Source: Onchocerca volvulus (lineage: Eukaryota > Nematoda > Chromadorea > Rhabditida > Onchocercidae). Taken from it: a DNA stretch of 64,000 nucleotides. The notes below the pieces were generated by a model, which was not told the origin of the DNA, made no database searches, and worked only from the letters and a program-made list of their open reading frames with translations. The position numbers and the translations under genes were made by a program. Below, piece after piece: positions 63,001 to 64,000 of this stretch. The stretch is from the NCBI GenBank assembly GCA_000499405.2, contig HG738138.1, positions 16,012,554 through 16,076,553 of the forward strand, read 5' to 3'. The first letter of the stretch is position 1. Every line of letters starts with the position of its first letter.

Positions 63001-63583
63001 AGATATATTAAAATATTCGTTATCTATAACAGTACTTTGATAGAGACGTTTATGGAAGCAAAATTATAATAAGAGCAAAGAAAGAGAAGTATATCTGATG
63101 ATTCCATTAAGGATTGCTAGAATGCTTCATAGGATTCTTTGCGGCTAATGATAAGATGATAAAATCCCATGGAAACGATGCAGCAGTATCATGGATCGTA
63201 AAAAAAATTTTGCTATTAATGGTAAGAAGATCATCAGAATAGCAAAAAATGATGATAAGCTCAAATTGAATAACTGGATGATGAAAAATTGCAACATTAA
63301 ATTCCAAAATAATAAAGCGAAAAGATTTTTTATAATCCCGAACAGTATTCAGTTTTCGATTGCATCACTTATTAATCATTTAGCACTTGATATTGTAACA
63401 TCTGTATTTGTGAAATTTGATGGGAATTAATTAAAAAAATTTTTTTGTTTTTTAAATTTTAGAAGAACAGAACAGTTACATGATACTATGATCAGACATT
63501 TCATCTTGTATGAATTGTAATAGCTAAAATTTAATAAAAAAAAATTTTAAAGATATCCCAAGAAGTATTCTAAACGATTGCCT

Positions 63584-63721
63584 TTACTCGGTTTCCATAG
63601 TGATTTGTAGAAGTGCCAGAAATCTTGGCAGATTCTTAACTTTCCAAAATACGAGAAATACGCGGCGCGAATCTTGAAATACGTAAAACAACGGCAGAGA
63701 CGTGAATATTGCATATTTCAT
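63584..63721 (-). other. Coding-like minus-strand ORF, possible exon
   Basis: A 45-codon frame with ATG at 63721 (open a further six codons upstream) reads MKYAIFTSLPLFYVFQDSRR then VFLVFWKVKNLPRFLALLQI and stops at TAA 63584. Its base composition is richer in G+C than its surroundings. At 63.1-63.3 kb both strands also contain protein-like frames (minus: HDTAASFPWDFIILSLAAKN; plus: AANDKMIKSHGNDAAVSWIV). These may be exons of a gene running off the window or decayed copies. The rest of 63.0-64.0 kb is featureless. Confidence 0.25.
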
Positions 63722-64000
63722 TGCTTCAGACTCATCATATCATAAATGATGAATATTGTTCAGCAAAGAAATTTCCGGAGATAGTTGACATTTGCTTCTT
63801 GCATACTCTAATCATAATATCATTGAGAACGATTTGATTTCAAATCATTATTATGTAGCATTTATAAGTTTTAGATCTTAGTTATAATAATTATCTTTTC
63901 ACTGTTTTATTTTTCCTTATTCAGTTGTTACAACTCAAACTGATAAAGATGGTGTATCGAGTTGATGCTGATTATTAATTATGTTAATGACTAATAGGAA

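Noticed and set aside
1..64000. CRISPR array, bacterial operon or Wolbachia-derived insert
   Set aside because: No regular spaced repeats, no dense prokaryotic-type gene packing and no recognisable bacterial gene were seen.

Overview
The window is eukaryotic: about 70% A+T, with split genes, GT-AG introns from ~50 bp to >1 kb, TTTYAG-type acceptors and AATAAA signals. A peptide GPCR of the nematode DMSR type, a divergent CK1/TTBK-like kinase, a DOMON protein with a Cys-rich tail, Helitron and BEL/Pao-like transposon debris, and acceptor-like sites just before several start codons all point to a nematode. A filarial or other spirurid worm is my guess, and it is inference only. I rebuilt gene models by eye, requiring reading frames to stay in phase across GT-AG junctions. 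Exons are given as coordinate pairs; for minus-strand genes they are listed in transcript order.

Left part, 0-13 kb. An unidentified minus-strand gene ends at 2503. A broken minus-strand coding remnant lies at 4306-5300. A repeat-rich stretch follows, with three copies of a ~400 bp repeat, a solo LTR and BEL-like debris. A plus-strand F-box gene of about 14 exons runs 7850-11.7/12.0 kb. A second copy of its last exon (12.83-12.93 kb) is cut off by a Helitron 5' end at 12979.

Region 13.7-21.7 kb. An unidentified multi-exon plus-strand gene (13771-15838) is followed by a signal-peptide/single-TM protein gene (15963-17970). A minus-strand, decayed Helitron (17887-21057) sits exactly at the former stop codon of the TM gene and now supplies 27 C-terminal codons and a new stop. 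Weak plus-strand exons follow to 21.66 kb.

Region 22-32 kb. A clean six-exon minus-strand DMSR-type receptor gene (415 aa) occupies 23578-28638. A small three-exon plus-strand gene (69 aa) follows at 30930-31822.

Region 32-38.4 kb has no gene I can support. It holds a large inverted repeat around an LTR/primer-binding-site fragment.

Region 38.4-43.4 kb holds a convergent pair: a DOMON-domain secreted protein (plus, 306 aa) and an SH2-domain protein whose SH2 domain is followed directly by a C-terminal transmembrane helix (minus, 183 aa). The SH2-TM protein is the most unusual protein in the window.

Region 43.4-51 kb is a gene-poor, poly-T-rich stretch. It is followed by a small secreted protein (51039), a Cys-rich single-TM protein (51994-53397), a CK1/TTBK-like kinase (56758-60399, 319 aa) and, converging on it, a PACRG-like gene (63000-60662) with an apparent one-base frameshift in its last exon. 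The final kilobase contains only a weak exon candidate.
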